Origin: Paenibacillus auburnensis
Lineage (GTDB): Bacteria; Bacillota; Bacilli; Paenibacillales; Paenibacillaceae
Length of the DNA: 64,000 bases
Assembly: GCF_927798115.1 (NCBI RefSeq)
Contig: NZ_CAKMMG010000002.1
Span: 310,001 to 374,000, forward strand
Direction of reading: 5' to 3'
The notes under the pieces were generated by a model. It did no database searches. It was not told the origin of the DNA and was given only the letters and a program-made list of their open reading frames with translations. The position numbers were made by a program, and so were the translations under genes. This document shows positions 42,078 through 51,232 of the stretch, piece after piece; the first letter of the stretch is position 1; each line of letters opens with the position of its first letter.

Positions 42078-44522
42078 CTACTTTCTTAATTCTGCACCAA
42101 AAGTTTGCTGAAGTGCAGCGACTACCTTTTCATGCACTTCTGAGACTTCTTCATCGGTCAGTGTATGTTCCGTATGGCGGTACAGCAGCGAGATGGCCAC
42201 GCTTTTCTTTCCGCTTTCCATCTTACCGCCGGTGTAGACGTCGAATACCTGCACATTCTGCAGCAGCGTTCCCCCGTTTTCACGGATCGAAGTCAGCAGA
42301 TTTCCCGCAGGAACCGCAGAATCTACAACAACCGCGATGTCCCGTTCCATTCCCGGGAAGCGCTGAAGTTCACTGTACTGCAGGCTGATCCGGGCACTGT
42401 CATACAGCGGCTGCAGCAGCAGTTCAGCTACGTAAGTATCCTCCAGATCAAGCTTGCGCTGAAGCTCCGGATGAAGCTGGCCCATCGTCCCGATTCTTGT
42501 ACGTCCATCTTCTGCCAGCAGATAGATGGAAGCGGAACGGCCCGGGTGATAGTCTTGAGGCGCATCACCTTCATAGACCACACGTCCGGTTAGACCCAGG
42601 TAGGCAAATACACTTTCCAGTGCGCCTTTTAGATCGAAGAAGTCCACAGGCTCCGCAGTCATGTTCCACTGCTTGGCGGTGCGGCTTCCGCTCAGCAGCA
42701 GTCCGAGTACCGGAAGCTCCCGGGGCTGGCGGGTAAGCTGCTCTTCATCGGTGAAGAATACATTACCGATCTCGAACAGGGCCAGATCACTCTGCCGGCG
42801 GTTCGTATTATACAGGGCAATATCCAGCAGCTGCGGCAGCAGGCTGGTGCGGAGCACACTGCGTTCTTCGCTCATCGGCATAGCCAGCTTCACAGGCAGG
42901 CTGCCTTCCGAGAACGCAGGGAACAGCTTGCTCTGCTCCGGCTGAATGAAGGAATAGCCCATCACTTCCTGATAGCCGCCAAGCGCGAGCATCCGGCGCA
43001 GTTCACGGCGCACGGACTGTTTTCTGGTCAGTGCACCCGGAGTCGTAACGCCTTCAATCAATGTTGTCGGAATGTTGTCGTACCCGTACAGGCGGGCGAT
43101 CTCTTCAATCAGGTCCACATCGTAGCTTATATCTCCGCGCCGGGATGGTACCTGCACCTCTACAACACCTTGAGCCGCATCCCCGCATTTGAAGCGGAGG
43201 CGTCCGAACAAGGTTTTCACCTCCAGAAGCGACAGCTCCGTACCGAGATAGTTGTTCAGCTTCTCAAGCGACAAAGTCAGAATCTTATCTGGAACAGCAT
43301 CGCTGCCTGCCTGCACAATTCCTTCATGTACAGTACCGTCGGCATAGCGGGCAATCAGGGCAGCGGCACGGTTGAGTGCCGGAATCACTGCCTTCGGATC
43401 CACCTGCTTCTCGAACCGCAGCGAAGCTTCGGAACGCAGGCCCAGCTGGCGCGAAGTCTTGCGGACGGTGCCGCCATCAAATTTGGCCGATTCGAGTACG
43501 ATATTAACGGTTTCTCCCGTTACTTCGGTAGCGAGTCCGCCCATAACTCCCGCCAAGCCCACAGCCTTCACGCCGTCAGCAATGACAAGCATTTGCGGCT
43601 CCAGCTTGCGCTCCTGGCCGTCAAGCGTAGTCAGCACTTCACCTTCACGGGCAAAGCGCACACCCAGCGTGCCGCCCTCCACTTGATCACCGTCAAACGC
43701 ATGCAGCGGCTGGCCGTATTCAAGCATTACATAGTTGGTGATATCCACGATATTATTGATCGGACGCACACCTGCGGCCATCAGACGGTTCTGAATCCAG
43801 AGCGGTGACGGAGCAGGCTTGACTCCCGAGATATAGCGCACTGCATAATGGCTGCAGAAAGCCTCATCTTCAATCTTAACCGAAATCGAGTCTGCAGCGG
43901 TTCCGCCGGCCTCTACCAGCTCCGCAGCCGGGTCAGGCAGATTGAGGTCGCGTCCCAGAATCGCACTGACTTCATACGCCGCACCGATCATGCTGAGGCA
44001 GTCGGAACGGTTAGGGGTCAGGTCAAATTCCAGGATCTCATCATTCAGTCCCAGCACCTTCGTGATATCCTGGCCTACCTCTGTGTTCTCAGGCAATACG
44101 AGAATACCTTCCTGGAGCTCTTTCGGCAGCAGCTTGTCGTTCAGACCCAGCTCTTTGGCCGAACAGATCATGCCCTGCGACAAGACGCCGCGCAGCTTGG
44201 CTTTCTTAATCTCCAGACCCGGCAGCTTCGCACCAACCAGTGCAACGGGAACCTTCTGTCCCGCAGCCACGTTCTTCGCGCCGCAGACGATCTGCAGATC
44301 TTCGCCTTGTCCGGCATCTACGATACACACGTTCAGCTTGTCGGCATCCGGGTGTTTTTCTTTCGATTTCACATATCCGGTTACAATCCCGGACAGTCCT
44401 TTGTTGCGGCGCTCGACACCATCGATCTCGATGCCCGCGGTGGTGATTTTGTCCGCCAGCTCTTCAGCGGTTACTCCCTCTAGAGATATATAATCGGTCA
44501 GCCATCCGGTTGATACTTTCAT
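42078..44522 (-). CDS. pheT: Phenylalanyl-tRNA synthetase beta chain PheT
   Basis: The 814-residue beta subunit of the alpha2-beta2 PheRS, family length. It has an N-terminal tRNA-binding domain (about 40-150; VTGYVKSKEKHPDADKLNVC) and the B3/B4 domain with editing-type motifs (GQPLHAFD). B5 and the catalytic-like core (RRGDISYDVDLIEEIARLYGYDNIP) follow, and then a C-terminal FDX-ACB domain for tRNA anticodon contact (FPGMERDIAVVVD). AAAGGAAG precedes the ATG. The usual pheS-pheT linkage is interrupted by an 88-residue ORF (44544-44810). It ends at a strong terminator, after which zapA has its own promoter. Confidence 0.96.
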   Translation of the reverse strand: MKVSTGWLTDYISLEGVTAEELADKITTAGIEIDGVERRNKGLSGIVTGYVKSKEKHPDADKLNVCIVDAGQGEDLQIVCGAKNVAAGQKVPVALVGAKLPGLEIKKAKLRGVLSQGMICSAKELGLNDKLLPKELQEGILVLPENTEVGQDITKVLGLNDEILEFDLTPNRSDCLSMIGAAYEVSAILGRDLNLPDPAAELVEAGGTAADSISVKIEDEAFCSHYAVRYISGVKPAPSPLWIQNRLMAAGVRPINNIVDITNYVMLEYGQPLHAFDGDQVEGGTLGVRFAREGEVLTTLDGQERKLEPQMLVIADGVKAVGLAGVMGGLATEVTGETVNIVLESAKFDGGTVRKTSRQLGLRSEASLRFEKQVDPKAVIPALNRAAALIARYADGTVHEGIVQAGSDAVPDKILTLSLEKLNNYLGTELSLLEVKTLFGRLRFKCGDAAQGVVEVQVPSRRGDISYDVDLIEEIARLYGYDNIPTTLIEGVTTPGALTRKQSVRRELRRMLALGGYQEVMGYSFIQPEQSKLFPAFSEGSLPVKLAMPMSEERSVLRTSLLPQLLDIALYNTNRRQSDLALFEIGNVFFTDEEQLTRQPRELPVLGLLLSGSRTAKQWNMTAEPVDFFDLKGALESVFAYLGLTGRVVYEGDAPQDYHPGRSASIYLLAEDGRTRIGTMGQLHPELQRKLDLEDTYVAELLLQPLYDSARISLQYSELQRFPGMERDIAVVVDSAVPAGNLLTSIRENGGTLLQNVQVFDVYTGGKMESGKKSVAISLLYRHTEHTLTDEEVSEVHEKVVAALQQTFGAELRK

Positions 44523-44543
44523 GTCCGCTCACTTCCTTTTGTT

Positions 44544-44810
44544 TCAGATGTATTTATCTACCTGTCGGTTTCGCATGCTGCATGTAAAAGACTGCGAATG
44601 GATCTTCTGATCCCCATTTTTAAAGCCCTGTTCATAGTGTCCCTGCAGAGAATCTTTGGACTTCCGGCCGCTGTTGTCTTCAGATTTCTTGATTTTAACC
44701 GCTATAAGCGGTAGAAATCCGAAGACAAAGGCGGACGCTACCGCTCCTCCAGTTCCAAAATTCCCCTCCGGTCCTTTTAACAGGTAATAAAACAGGTACA
44801 GAACATCCAC
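44544..44810 (-). CDS. Small membrane protein encoded between pheS and pheT
   Basis: Not recognised. The GTG at 44810 is preceded by AAGGAG at eight bases, giving 88 residues; an upstream GTG at 44831 gives seven more. It has a hydrophobic span (about residues 26-47, GGAVASAFVFGFLPLIAVKI) and a polar, Lys/Ser/Gln-rich C-terminal half without motifs. The stop is 21 bases before pheT, whose ribosome site follows. Canonical pheS-pheT pairs abut, so this is an insertion in a conserved essential operon. Conservation is unknown, and the gap could be mere spacer, but the good ribosome site and tight fit support a gene. Confidence 0.55.
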   Translation of the reverse strand: MDVLYLFYYLLKGPEGNFGTGGAVASAFVFGFLPLIAVKIKKSEDNSGRKSKDSLQGHYEQGFKNGDQKIHSQSFTCSMRNRQVDKYI

Positions 44811-44854
44811 AACCGCCGCTCCTTCATCCACCAGCCCACTAACCCGCCAAAAAT

Positions 44855-45889
44855 CTAAATCCCCTTGAACTGCTTCACAAAGCCCATATCGTTGGTGTAG
44901 AAATAACGGATATCATCGATTCCGTACTTCAGCATCGCGATCCGCTCCACGCCCATACCAAAGGCAAAGCCGCTGTATTTCTCCGGATCATAGCCGCCCA
45001 TTCTCAGTACATTCGGATGCACCATGCCTGCGCCGAGAATTTCCAGCCAGCCGCTCTGCTTGCACAGACGGCAGCCGTCGCCGCCACATTTGAAGCAGCT
45101 GACATCCACCTCAACGCTTGGCTCTGTGAACGGGAAGAAGCTGGGACGAAGACGGATGCCCGTGCTTGGTCCGAACATTTCTTTGACGAACTGGTTCAGC
45201 GTGCCTTTGAGGTCACTCATGCGGATATTGCTGCCGATGACCAGGCCTTCGATCTGATGGAACTGGAAGGAGTGGGTCGCATCGTCATCATCGCGGCGGT
45301 ACACTTTGCCCGGACAGATGATTTTGACCGGAACTTCTCCGTTCATTGCCTGCATCGTACGGACCTGCACCGGGGAGGTTTGGGTGCGCATTAGCAGATC
45401 ATCTGTTAAGTAGAAGGAATCCTGCATGTCGCGCGCCGGATGGTCCTTCGGCAGATTGAGTGCTTCAAAGTTATAATAATCTGTCTCTACCTCAGGTCCC
45501 TCAGCGACCTTGTAGCCCATACCGATGAAGATATCCTCGATCTCCTGGACAACCCGGTTTAGGGGATGAATTCCGCCCTGAGGCAAACTGCGTCCCGGCA
45601 GCGTAACATCTACTTTCTCCGCCTGCAGGCGGCCCAGCGTCTCCTGCTGCTGGAATGCCTCCTGCTTCGTGCTGATAATCTCTTCAATCGCGCTGCGCAC
45701 CAGATTCGCTACCTGGCCGATCACCGGACGCTCCTCTGCACTGAGACCTCCCATTCCACGCAGAACCTCAGTCAGCTCGCCCTTTTTGCCCAGGTATTTC
45801 ACGCGTAAATCATTCAGAACCTGCGGATCGGTAACCTCCTGCAGCTTAGCCAAGGCCTCGACCTTCAATGCTTCCAGCTTTTCTTTCAT
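44855..45889 (-). CDS. pheS: Phenylalanyl-tRNA synthetase alpha chain PheS
   Basis: The 344-residue alpha subunit, same length as in B. subtilis. The N-terminal coiled coil (about 1-85) precedes the class II core. Motif 2 appears as [22 protein letters not shown] and motif 3 as [21 protein letters not shown]. Two CxxC pairs ([19 protein letters not shown]) resemble the small zinc-type loop in Bacillus PheS. ATG 45889 is used; the upstream frame to 45976 runs through the T-box terminator. Expression is governed by the T-box leader. Confidence 0.96.
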   Translation of the reverse strand: MKEKLEALKVEALAKLQEVTDPQVLNDLRVKYLGKKGELTEVLRGMGGLSAEERPVIGQVANLVRSAIEEIISTKQEAFQQQETLGRLQAEKVDVTLPGRSLPQGGIHPLNRVVQEIEDIFIGMGYKVAEGPEVETDYYNFEALNLPKDHPARDMQDSFYLTDDLLMRTQTSPVQVRTMQAMNGEVPVKIICPGKVYRRDDDDATHSFQFHQIEGLVIGSNIRMSDLKGTLNQFVKEMFGPSTGIRLRPSFFPFTEPSVEVDVSCFKCGGDGCRLCKQSGWLEILGAGMVHPNVLRMGGYDPEKYSGFAFGMGVERIAMLKYGIDDIRYFYTNDMGFVKQFKGI

Positions 45890-45927
45890 GGCATGCACTG
45901 CCCCCTTCAATCTTCGTAGTGTACAAC

Positions 45928-45966
45928 AAAAAAAGGCCTTTCCTCCCGGTAAGGGACGAAAAGACC
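45928..45966 (-). terminator. T-box terminator of the pheS leader
   Basis: On the minus strand GGTCTTTTCGTCCC pairs imperfectly with GGGAGGAAAGGCC around TTACC, followed by TTTTTTT. It overlaps the T-box sequence, so formation of the antiterminator would prevent it. Confidence 0.8.
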
Positions 45967-46235
45967 GTGGTACCACCCTTGTTAGACAGGCTGTACCGGA
46001 TCCCTTAAGAGTGGTATTCCCTCTTTCGGTACGGTAAAGACTATCTCACTTTAACAGAAATAACGGTCTGCGGCCGGTTTCCCCTACTTAAGCAAAACAT
46101 TCAGGGAACTGCTCCGGAGTGAACTTCGGCAGCTCTGCTCTCTTAGAAACGCTCTCAATCTCCGGCGTCTCCTCCCTGTAAGCCAGGCACTGCGTACTCG
46201 TCTCCATCACTGCATTTCGGATCATGAGAACTCAA
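45928..46235 (-). ncRNA. T-box riboswitch, phenylalanine type
   Basis: The conserved T-box AAGGGTGGTACCACGG lies at 45965-45980 on the minus strand, directly before the terminator. Upstream on that strand are stem I features: AGGGAGGAGACG and GAGAGCAGAG near 46130-46200, with a UUC triplet at 46121-46123 that could be the Phe specifier. The leader would read through when uncharged tRNA-Phe binds. Start and specifier position are approximate. Confidence 0.92.
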
Positions 46236-46272
46236 TATCTTACATCATTAGTTTCAGAAGATATGTCTTCAC

Positions 46273-46301
46273 ATTATACGCAGAAAACGCCAGTTTGACA
46301 A
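46273..46301 (-). promoter_or_regulatory. pheS promoter, near-consensus sigma-A
   Basis: Minus-strand TTGTCA (46296-46301), 17-base spacer, TATAAT (46273-46278). It lies directly upstream of the T-box leader. Confidence 0.9.
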
Positions 46302-46488
46302 GCGGATCCGATTTTAGGCTAATTTTATCTGTTTTTAATCTCCCTTTAAGTTTCAGCCTGGTTTTATGGAATTTTTTTCAGCTAACGTTCAGCGGCGCTT
46401 GATATTTTTCCTTATTAGGAAGGCCTGGCTATCTTATTTTCCGGATGGATTATGGATATCAGAGGTTTTTAAACAGGGAGGGAAATTC

Positions 46489-49068
46489 ATGCACAAACGA
46501 AGTAAGGCTTATGTTCTGTTACTTCTCAGCACATTTGCCGTAAGTCAGATCCCGGGATATGCCGGAACTGCGGCCTATGCGGCTGCAGCGGGGGGAACTG
46601 CTGCCAATGCCGCAGCCGCTACGGAAATCTCAACACTTGCCAAGCTCAGCTCCATGAATCTCGGGGCATCACTCAGCGTGAAGCTCAGCGATATCGGGGT
46701 ATTCGCCCAGGACAGCGGAAACATTCTAACCTATACCCTTACTTACACCAATACCTCAAGCACCAGTGCCAATCTGGTCGATTATTTCTCCAAAGTGGTG
46801 ACATCCGGAGGGAGCGTAATCAAGGGGACTCCCGTTTCCGCAGACAGCGCGGTCAAAAAAATCGCCGGCAAAGAAACAAAAAGTATTACATACTACGCTA
46901 ATATCGGAAAAGCCGCTACGGTAAAAGGGCTCAAAATCAGCATGTTCGGCTGGAATTTTAGCAGCGCCAACTATGAACAGCGCATCGGGACCTTCACCGT
47001 TCCGGCTAATTATTCACTGTCTGCGCTTCAGGCTGAGAGCAAAAAGATCGAACTGAACAGCGTTCCCGTGACAAGCCAGGCCAGTTCGCTGCAAATTTAC
47101 AAATATAACGGCAAGGTTTATGCCAAAGTAGGACTCAGCCTGACGAATCTGGGTACCAAGGTGCTAACTGATCCGGGCTACAGCATGTATCTCAAATCTT
47201 CCGGAGGCTCGGTATTTACACTGACACTGGATGAGAGCAGCTCGGAATATAAGATTCAGCCGCAGGAGAAAAAGACGCTGTATTTCATTACGGAAATCCC
47301 TGCCTATATAAACGTTACCAAGATGACCTTGCAGATTGCCAAGCTGGACGAAGGCCTCAAGCTCAATCTTCCGGTCGTTTCCTATGCGCTGCCTGCAGCA
47401 GTTACGGCTGACTTCACAGTTGCTGCCGGTGCCATCAAGAAGGTCTCCATCGACAGCAATATGGTTGACATGCAGCTGAAATCTTCTGCCGTCTATGCCG
47501 AGAATGAGAATGGAATCTGGACTTACCAGTTCCGGGTAAAAAACACGGGCAGTAAGGCGGTGACTTTGCCAGCCTACGAGCTTTCAGTCAAATCTGCCGA
47601 GGGTTATACCTTCCCGATTACTACAACAGCCTTTAACAGTCTTACGCTGAAGCCGCTGGAAGAGAAGCTGATTGAACTCAGCACCAGCATACCGCTTGAG
47701 CTGGCGCAGGATAACTTGCAGCTTCAGGTCATTCCTCCAACCGGCAGTGAAGATTCCAGCACAATCGTTCTCCCGGTAGCCTATTTCAAAATCCCTTACA
47801 AGCTGGAGGGCAATATCCATGTGGCTTCGGAGAGCAGCGTAACCAATAATTACGGCACTTTCGCCGTCTCCCTGCAGTCTCTGCAGCGTCTGCCCTGGGG
47901 CGATGAAGATTTGGTTCAGGCTAAACTCAGCATCCGAAACAGCACCTCCAAAACAGTCACCCTGCCTAAGCTGACCGGTATTTTGAAGGCAGATCTGAAC
48001 GACCTTACCTCCTCTTCACAAGCCGTGGTCGACAACGACGTCTCCATCCTTGCTCCGGGGGAAAGTGCACAGGTCACTGTGCTGGCCCATGTACCGTACA
48101 CCCTTGATTACAGCCAGACGAAAATTATTTTGCAGGAACCATCCGGACAATTCTTTTCCTTAAGTACAACTGACGGAGCTGTAACGAGCCTTCCCCCGCT
48201 TGCGGCAGGCTCAGCCATCAATATCACGACAACCGGCAAAAAAGCAAGCATCCAGGAACGTCTAACCACCGTGTATACCGGCAGCAGCTCCAAGACCGTA
48301 TACAGTGAAGTGGAAATGAACAGTACAGAAACCCGCCAGACGAATCTGACCAGGCTGTATGCAACTTTCAGAACCGCGGATGGACAGTCATTTGAAGCCA
48401 CCGTCAACCAGTCGGAACTGCCGACGGGCGCATCGGGCAAAACACTGGTCACCTTCTGGGCGAATATTCCATCCACGGTGGATACCTCCGCTCTTCAGCT
48501 GTACATCGGACAGGGAGTGTCAGGCGGCAAGCTGACTACGGCCGGAACGGTAGCAACCGGATATGTGAATACGAATGCCCTGTCCTTGAATGTCAAGACG
48601 GTAACCGCTCAGACCAATCTGGCAAGCGGGGTTTCCATGTTCCCTTACTTCCTGGCGGTTAACAGCTCAGCGGGCAGCATGGTCGCAGGCAGCAGCAATC
48701 TTACACTCTCATTCAATTATAGCCTGTCTCAGGATTCTACTTATCAGACCGGCACTTACGGCCATAAGCTGGTTCTGCGCTTCGTTGATCCTTTTGGCCA
48801 ATTCTATGAAAAAACACTGGCGCTCGGCAGCGACCTGGTTGTCGGAAGTAACGGCCAGTACTCAACGACGATCGCAAGCTCCCTGTTCCAAACCCTGGGT
48901 GGCGGAAGTTACAGCCTGACGCTCTACGATGAATTCCAGGGCCAGCGGATTGAGCTGGGCAGTCAGACCTATTATATTACCGTCACTAAGCCGGCCGCCT
49001 CAACAAATGACAAAGATACTGATACAGAAACAGACAGCAGCGATACTGCAACAGACAGCGCATCTTAA
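46489..49068 (+). CDS. Large secreted protein with tandem beta-sandwich-like repeats
   Basis: An 859-residue secreted protein with a Sec signal peptide (MHKRSK, a hydrophobic core, then Ala-rich cleavage region). No lipobox or LPxTG is seen. Four to five repeats of about 110-150 residues share a pattern of KN(T/L)GSKxVTLP, a polar loop, then LxPxExxxL and IP. Examples are at residues about 345-435 and 485-580, the latter with NSTSKTVTLP. They resemble Ig-like modules. The end is acidic (DTDTETDSSDT). It lies 50 bases before a MacA-type adaptor and ABC exporter on the same strand, so they probably form one operon. Function unknown; a surface factor linked to the exporter is the likeliest role. 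Confidence 0.75.
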   Translation: MHKRSKAYVLLLLSTFAVSQIPGYAGTAAYAAAAGGTAANAAAATEISTLAKLSSMNLGASLSVKLSDIGVFAQDSGNILTYTLTYTNTSSTSANLVDYFSKVVTSGGSVIKGTPVSADSAVKKIAGKETKSITYYANIGKAATVKGLKISMFGWNFSSANYEQRIGTFTVPANYSLSALQAESKKIELNSVPVTSQASSLQIYKYNGKVYAKVGLSLTNLGTKVLTDPGYSMYLKSSGGSVFTLTLDESSSEYKIQPQEKKTLYFITEIPAYINVTKMTLQIAKLDEGLKLNLPVVSYALPAAVTADFTVAAGAIKKVSIDSNMVDMQLKSSAVYAENENGIWTYQFRVKNTGSKAVTLPAYELSVKSAEGYTFPITTTAFNSLTLKPLEEKLIELSTSIPLELAQDNLQLQVIPPTGSEDSSTIVLPVAYFKIPYKLEGNIHVASESSVTNNYGTFAVSLQSLQRLPWGDEDLVQAKLSIRNSTSKTVTLPKLTGILKADLNDLTSSSQAVVDNDVSILAPGESAQVTVLAHVPYTLDYSQTKIILQEPSGQFFSLSTTDGAVTSLPPLAAGSAINITTTGKKASIQERLTTVYTGSSSKTVYSEVEMNSTETRQTNLTRLYATFRTADGQSFEATVNQSELPTGASGKTLVTFWANIPSTVDTSALQLYIGQGVSGGKLTTAGTVATGYVNTNALSLNVKTVTAQTNLASGVSMFPYFLAVNSSAGSMVAGSSNLTLSFNYSLSQDSTYQTGTYGHKLVLRFVDPFGQFYEKTLALGSDLVVGSNGQYSTTIASSLFQTLGGGSYSLTLYDEFQGQRIELGSQTYYITVTKPAASTNDKDTDTETDSSDTATDSAS

Positions 49069-49118
49069 ATTTGTGAGATTATATCAGGTTTTTATATTGA
49101 GCAAGATGGAGGATCGGA

Positions 49119-50534
49119 ATGAAAAAGAAGAAAACAGTAATTATCGCTTCAAGTATCGTTGTCTTGGCAGTTGCAGGCATCTTGACTTATGTGCTGTGGC
49201 CGGACAGCAGCAAGGAGGCTAGTGCGGCCCCGCTGAACACAGCGGTTGTTGCAAAGGGCAATATTCTAAACAGTGTTTCGGGCTCAGGCTCCGTCTCAGC
49301 TATTCATTCTGAAAGTATCCGTACCAAAGAGGCCGGAGAAGTCGATCAGGTTATGGTCGCCAAAGGCGATGTCGTCAAAAAAGGCGATGTGCTGATTACC
49401 TTTGTGCCGAACGATTTAAGCGACAAGATGAAAGAAGCCGAGAAAACACTGGCCTCTTTGAAGACCACCCTGGAAGATAAACAGGAGAATTACAAAACCC
49501 TGGCTATGAACAATGCTACAGAAGATGAGCTGGCATCGGCAAAAACAGCGATTGAAAAAGCGGAAAGCGATATAGCCGACCAGCAGGATTCCATTGCTAC
49601 GATTGAAGAGGATATGCTTCCTCCTGATCCGTTAACTGCCCCGATCGACGGTACAATTACAGCCGTAAATATCACTGACGGCGAACAGGCGCAAAACGGC
49701 TCAGAGTTGTTTACAATGACCGATTATGTGAATCTGAGCGTAACTGTTCAAGTAGATGAGCTGGATATCCCGAATATCAAGCTTGGGCAGACAGCTGCAA
49801 TTACGCTGGACGCCCTTGAAGATCAGGAATTTGTGGGTAAGGTTATCGATATCGCCAAAGAAGGAACTTCCTCCAACGGGGTCTCCCTCTTTGATGTTAC
49901 TGTAGGTCTGAATGATTCGACAGGCGTACTGGTCGGAATGTCAGCAGAGGTGGCCATCACGATTGAAAAGAAAAACGATGTGTTGACCGTACCTATTGAA
50001 GCTGTTTCTGAAATCAATGGAAAACACTACGTTAACGTACCTTCAACAGCAGAAGACACCAGTGCAAATGGCACAGATAGCGCAGCAGTACAAGCTCCTG
50101 CAGGCGGGCAGGCTCCGGACAGTAAAGCCCCTAGCGGCGAGTCTGCAGCCGGACAGACTACGGGTGACGGTTCTACCGGCGGCTGGCAAGGCCGCAGCGG
50201 CCAGGCCAGAGGCGGCGCCTTTCCGAGTGGTGCGCCTGGCGGCGGGTTCCCGGGAGGGGGTCGAAGCGGCACCAGCACGGCATCCGGGCAGAAAAGAGTA
50301 GAAGTCACTGTCGGTATTCATGATGAGAGCAATATCGAAATTGTCAGCGGACTTTCCGAAGGTGATGAAGTTATCATTCCGACTGTGATCAGCACAGGCT
50401 CCTCCTCTTCCACTCAGACCCAGATGAACCAAATGGGCGGTATGGGCGGATTCGGCACCGGCGGATTCAGCACTGGCGGCGGCTTTACCGGCGGACCGCC
50501 TTCCGGTGGCGGCACTGGCGGTGGGCGCCAATGA
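49119..50534 (+). CDS. HlyD/MacA-type efflux adaptor (YknX-like)
   Basis: A 471-residue adaptor. One N-terminal membrane span (residues about 5-24) is followed by a biotin-lipoyl hybrid: AGEVDQVMVAKGDVVKKGDVL. A helical hairpin (KMKEAEKTLASLKTTLEDKQE) comes next, then the second lipoyl part and a beta-barrel (GQTAAITLDALEDQEFVGKV). A Gly/Ser/Gln-rich insert of about 60 residues occurs near 325-395, and the C-terminus is Gly-rich. It bridges the ABC exporter encoded by the next two genes, as YknX does in B. subtilis. The gene overlaps the next start by four bases. Confidence 0.88.
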   Translation: MKKKKTVIIASSIVVLAVAGILTYVLWPDSSKEASAAPLNTAVVAKGNILNSVSGSGSVSAIHSESIRTKEAGEVDQVMVAKGDVVKKGDVLITFVPNDLSDKMKEAEKTLASLKTTLEDKQENYKTLAMNNATEDELASAKTAIEKAESDIADQQDSIATIEEDMLPPDPLTAPIDGTITAVNITDGEQAQNGSELFTMTDYVNLSVTVQVDELDIPNIKLGQTAAITLDALEDQEFVGKVIDIAKEGTSSNGVSLFDVTVGLNDSTGVLVGMSAEVAITIEKKNDVLTVPIEAVSEINGKHYVNVPSTAEDTSANGTDSAAVQAPAGGQAPDSKAPSGESAAGQTTGDGSTGGWQGRSGQARGGAFPSGAPGGGFPGGGRSGTSTASGQKRVEVTVGIHDESNIEIVSGLSEGDEVIIPTVISTGSSSSTQTQMNQMGGMGGFGTGGFSTGGGFTGGPPSGGGTGGGRQ

Positions 50535-51232
50535 GCAGCAAGCCTCAGCCGCTGATACAAGTTGAGAATATGATTCACAGCTATGTAATGGCCGGAGAGA
50601 CAATGACCATTCTCAAAGGCCTTAGCTTTACGATTGAGCATGGGGAGTTCGTAGCCATTATCGGTCCCTCCGGCTCCGGTAAATCCACATTGATGAACAT
50701 GCTAGGATGTCTTGATGTAGCTAATGAAGGGGACTATTACCTGGACGGTCAGGAAATCCGGAAATTGTCTGATAACAAGCTGGCACAAATCCGCAATGAA
50801 AAAATCGGATTCATCTTTCAGAACTTCAATCTGCTGCCAAAGCTTTCTGCGGTAGAGAATGTGGAGCTCCCCCTGATCTACCGGGGGGTTTCCCACCGGG
50901 AACGCAGAGAAATTGCCCGCAATGCACTGATCAGGGTCGGCCTTGAAGAAAGAATAGATCACCGTCCGGCGGAGCTGTCGGGGGGCCAGCAACAGCGCGT
51001 AGCCATCGCCCGGGCCCTGGCCGGCACACCTCCGATCCTGCTGGCCGATGAACCTACCGGCGCCCTTGACTCCAAAACCGGGAAAGAAGTCCTGCAGATG
51101 ATCAAGGAACTGAACGAACAGGGACATACCATTATTCTGATCACGCATGATCTTGAAATTGCTGAACAAGCAAAACGGATTATCCGCATTCAGGATGGAA
51201 GTCTCGTCGAGGATCGGAGGATTGCCAGATAA
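50531..51232 (+). CDS. ABC exporter ATPase (YknY/MacB-type)
   Basis: A 233-residue ABC ATPase: Walker [16 protein letters not shown]-loop [11 protein letters not shown], signature [17 protein letters not shown], Walker [13 protein letters not shown] and the H-loop ITHDLE. It matches the LolD/MacB/YknY subfamily that drives membrane-extracted substrate export rather than uptake. The start overlaps the adaptor's stop (ATGA) and its stop overlaps the permease start (TAATG at 51230-51234), so adaptor, ATPase and permease are translated in a tight operon. Confidence 0.95.
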   Translation: MSSKPQPLIQVENMIHSYVMAGETMTILKGLSFTIEHGEFVAIIGPSGSGKSTLMNMLGCLDVANEGDYYLDGQEIRKLSDNKLAQIRNEKIGFIFQNFNLLPKLSAVENVELPLIYRGVSHRERREIARNALIRVGLEERIDHRPAELSGGQQQRVAIARALAGTPPILLADEPTGALDSKTGKEVLQMIKELNEQGHTIILITHDLEIAEQAKRIIRIQDGSLVEDRRIAR

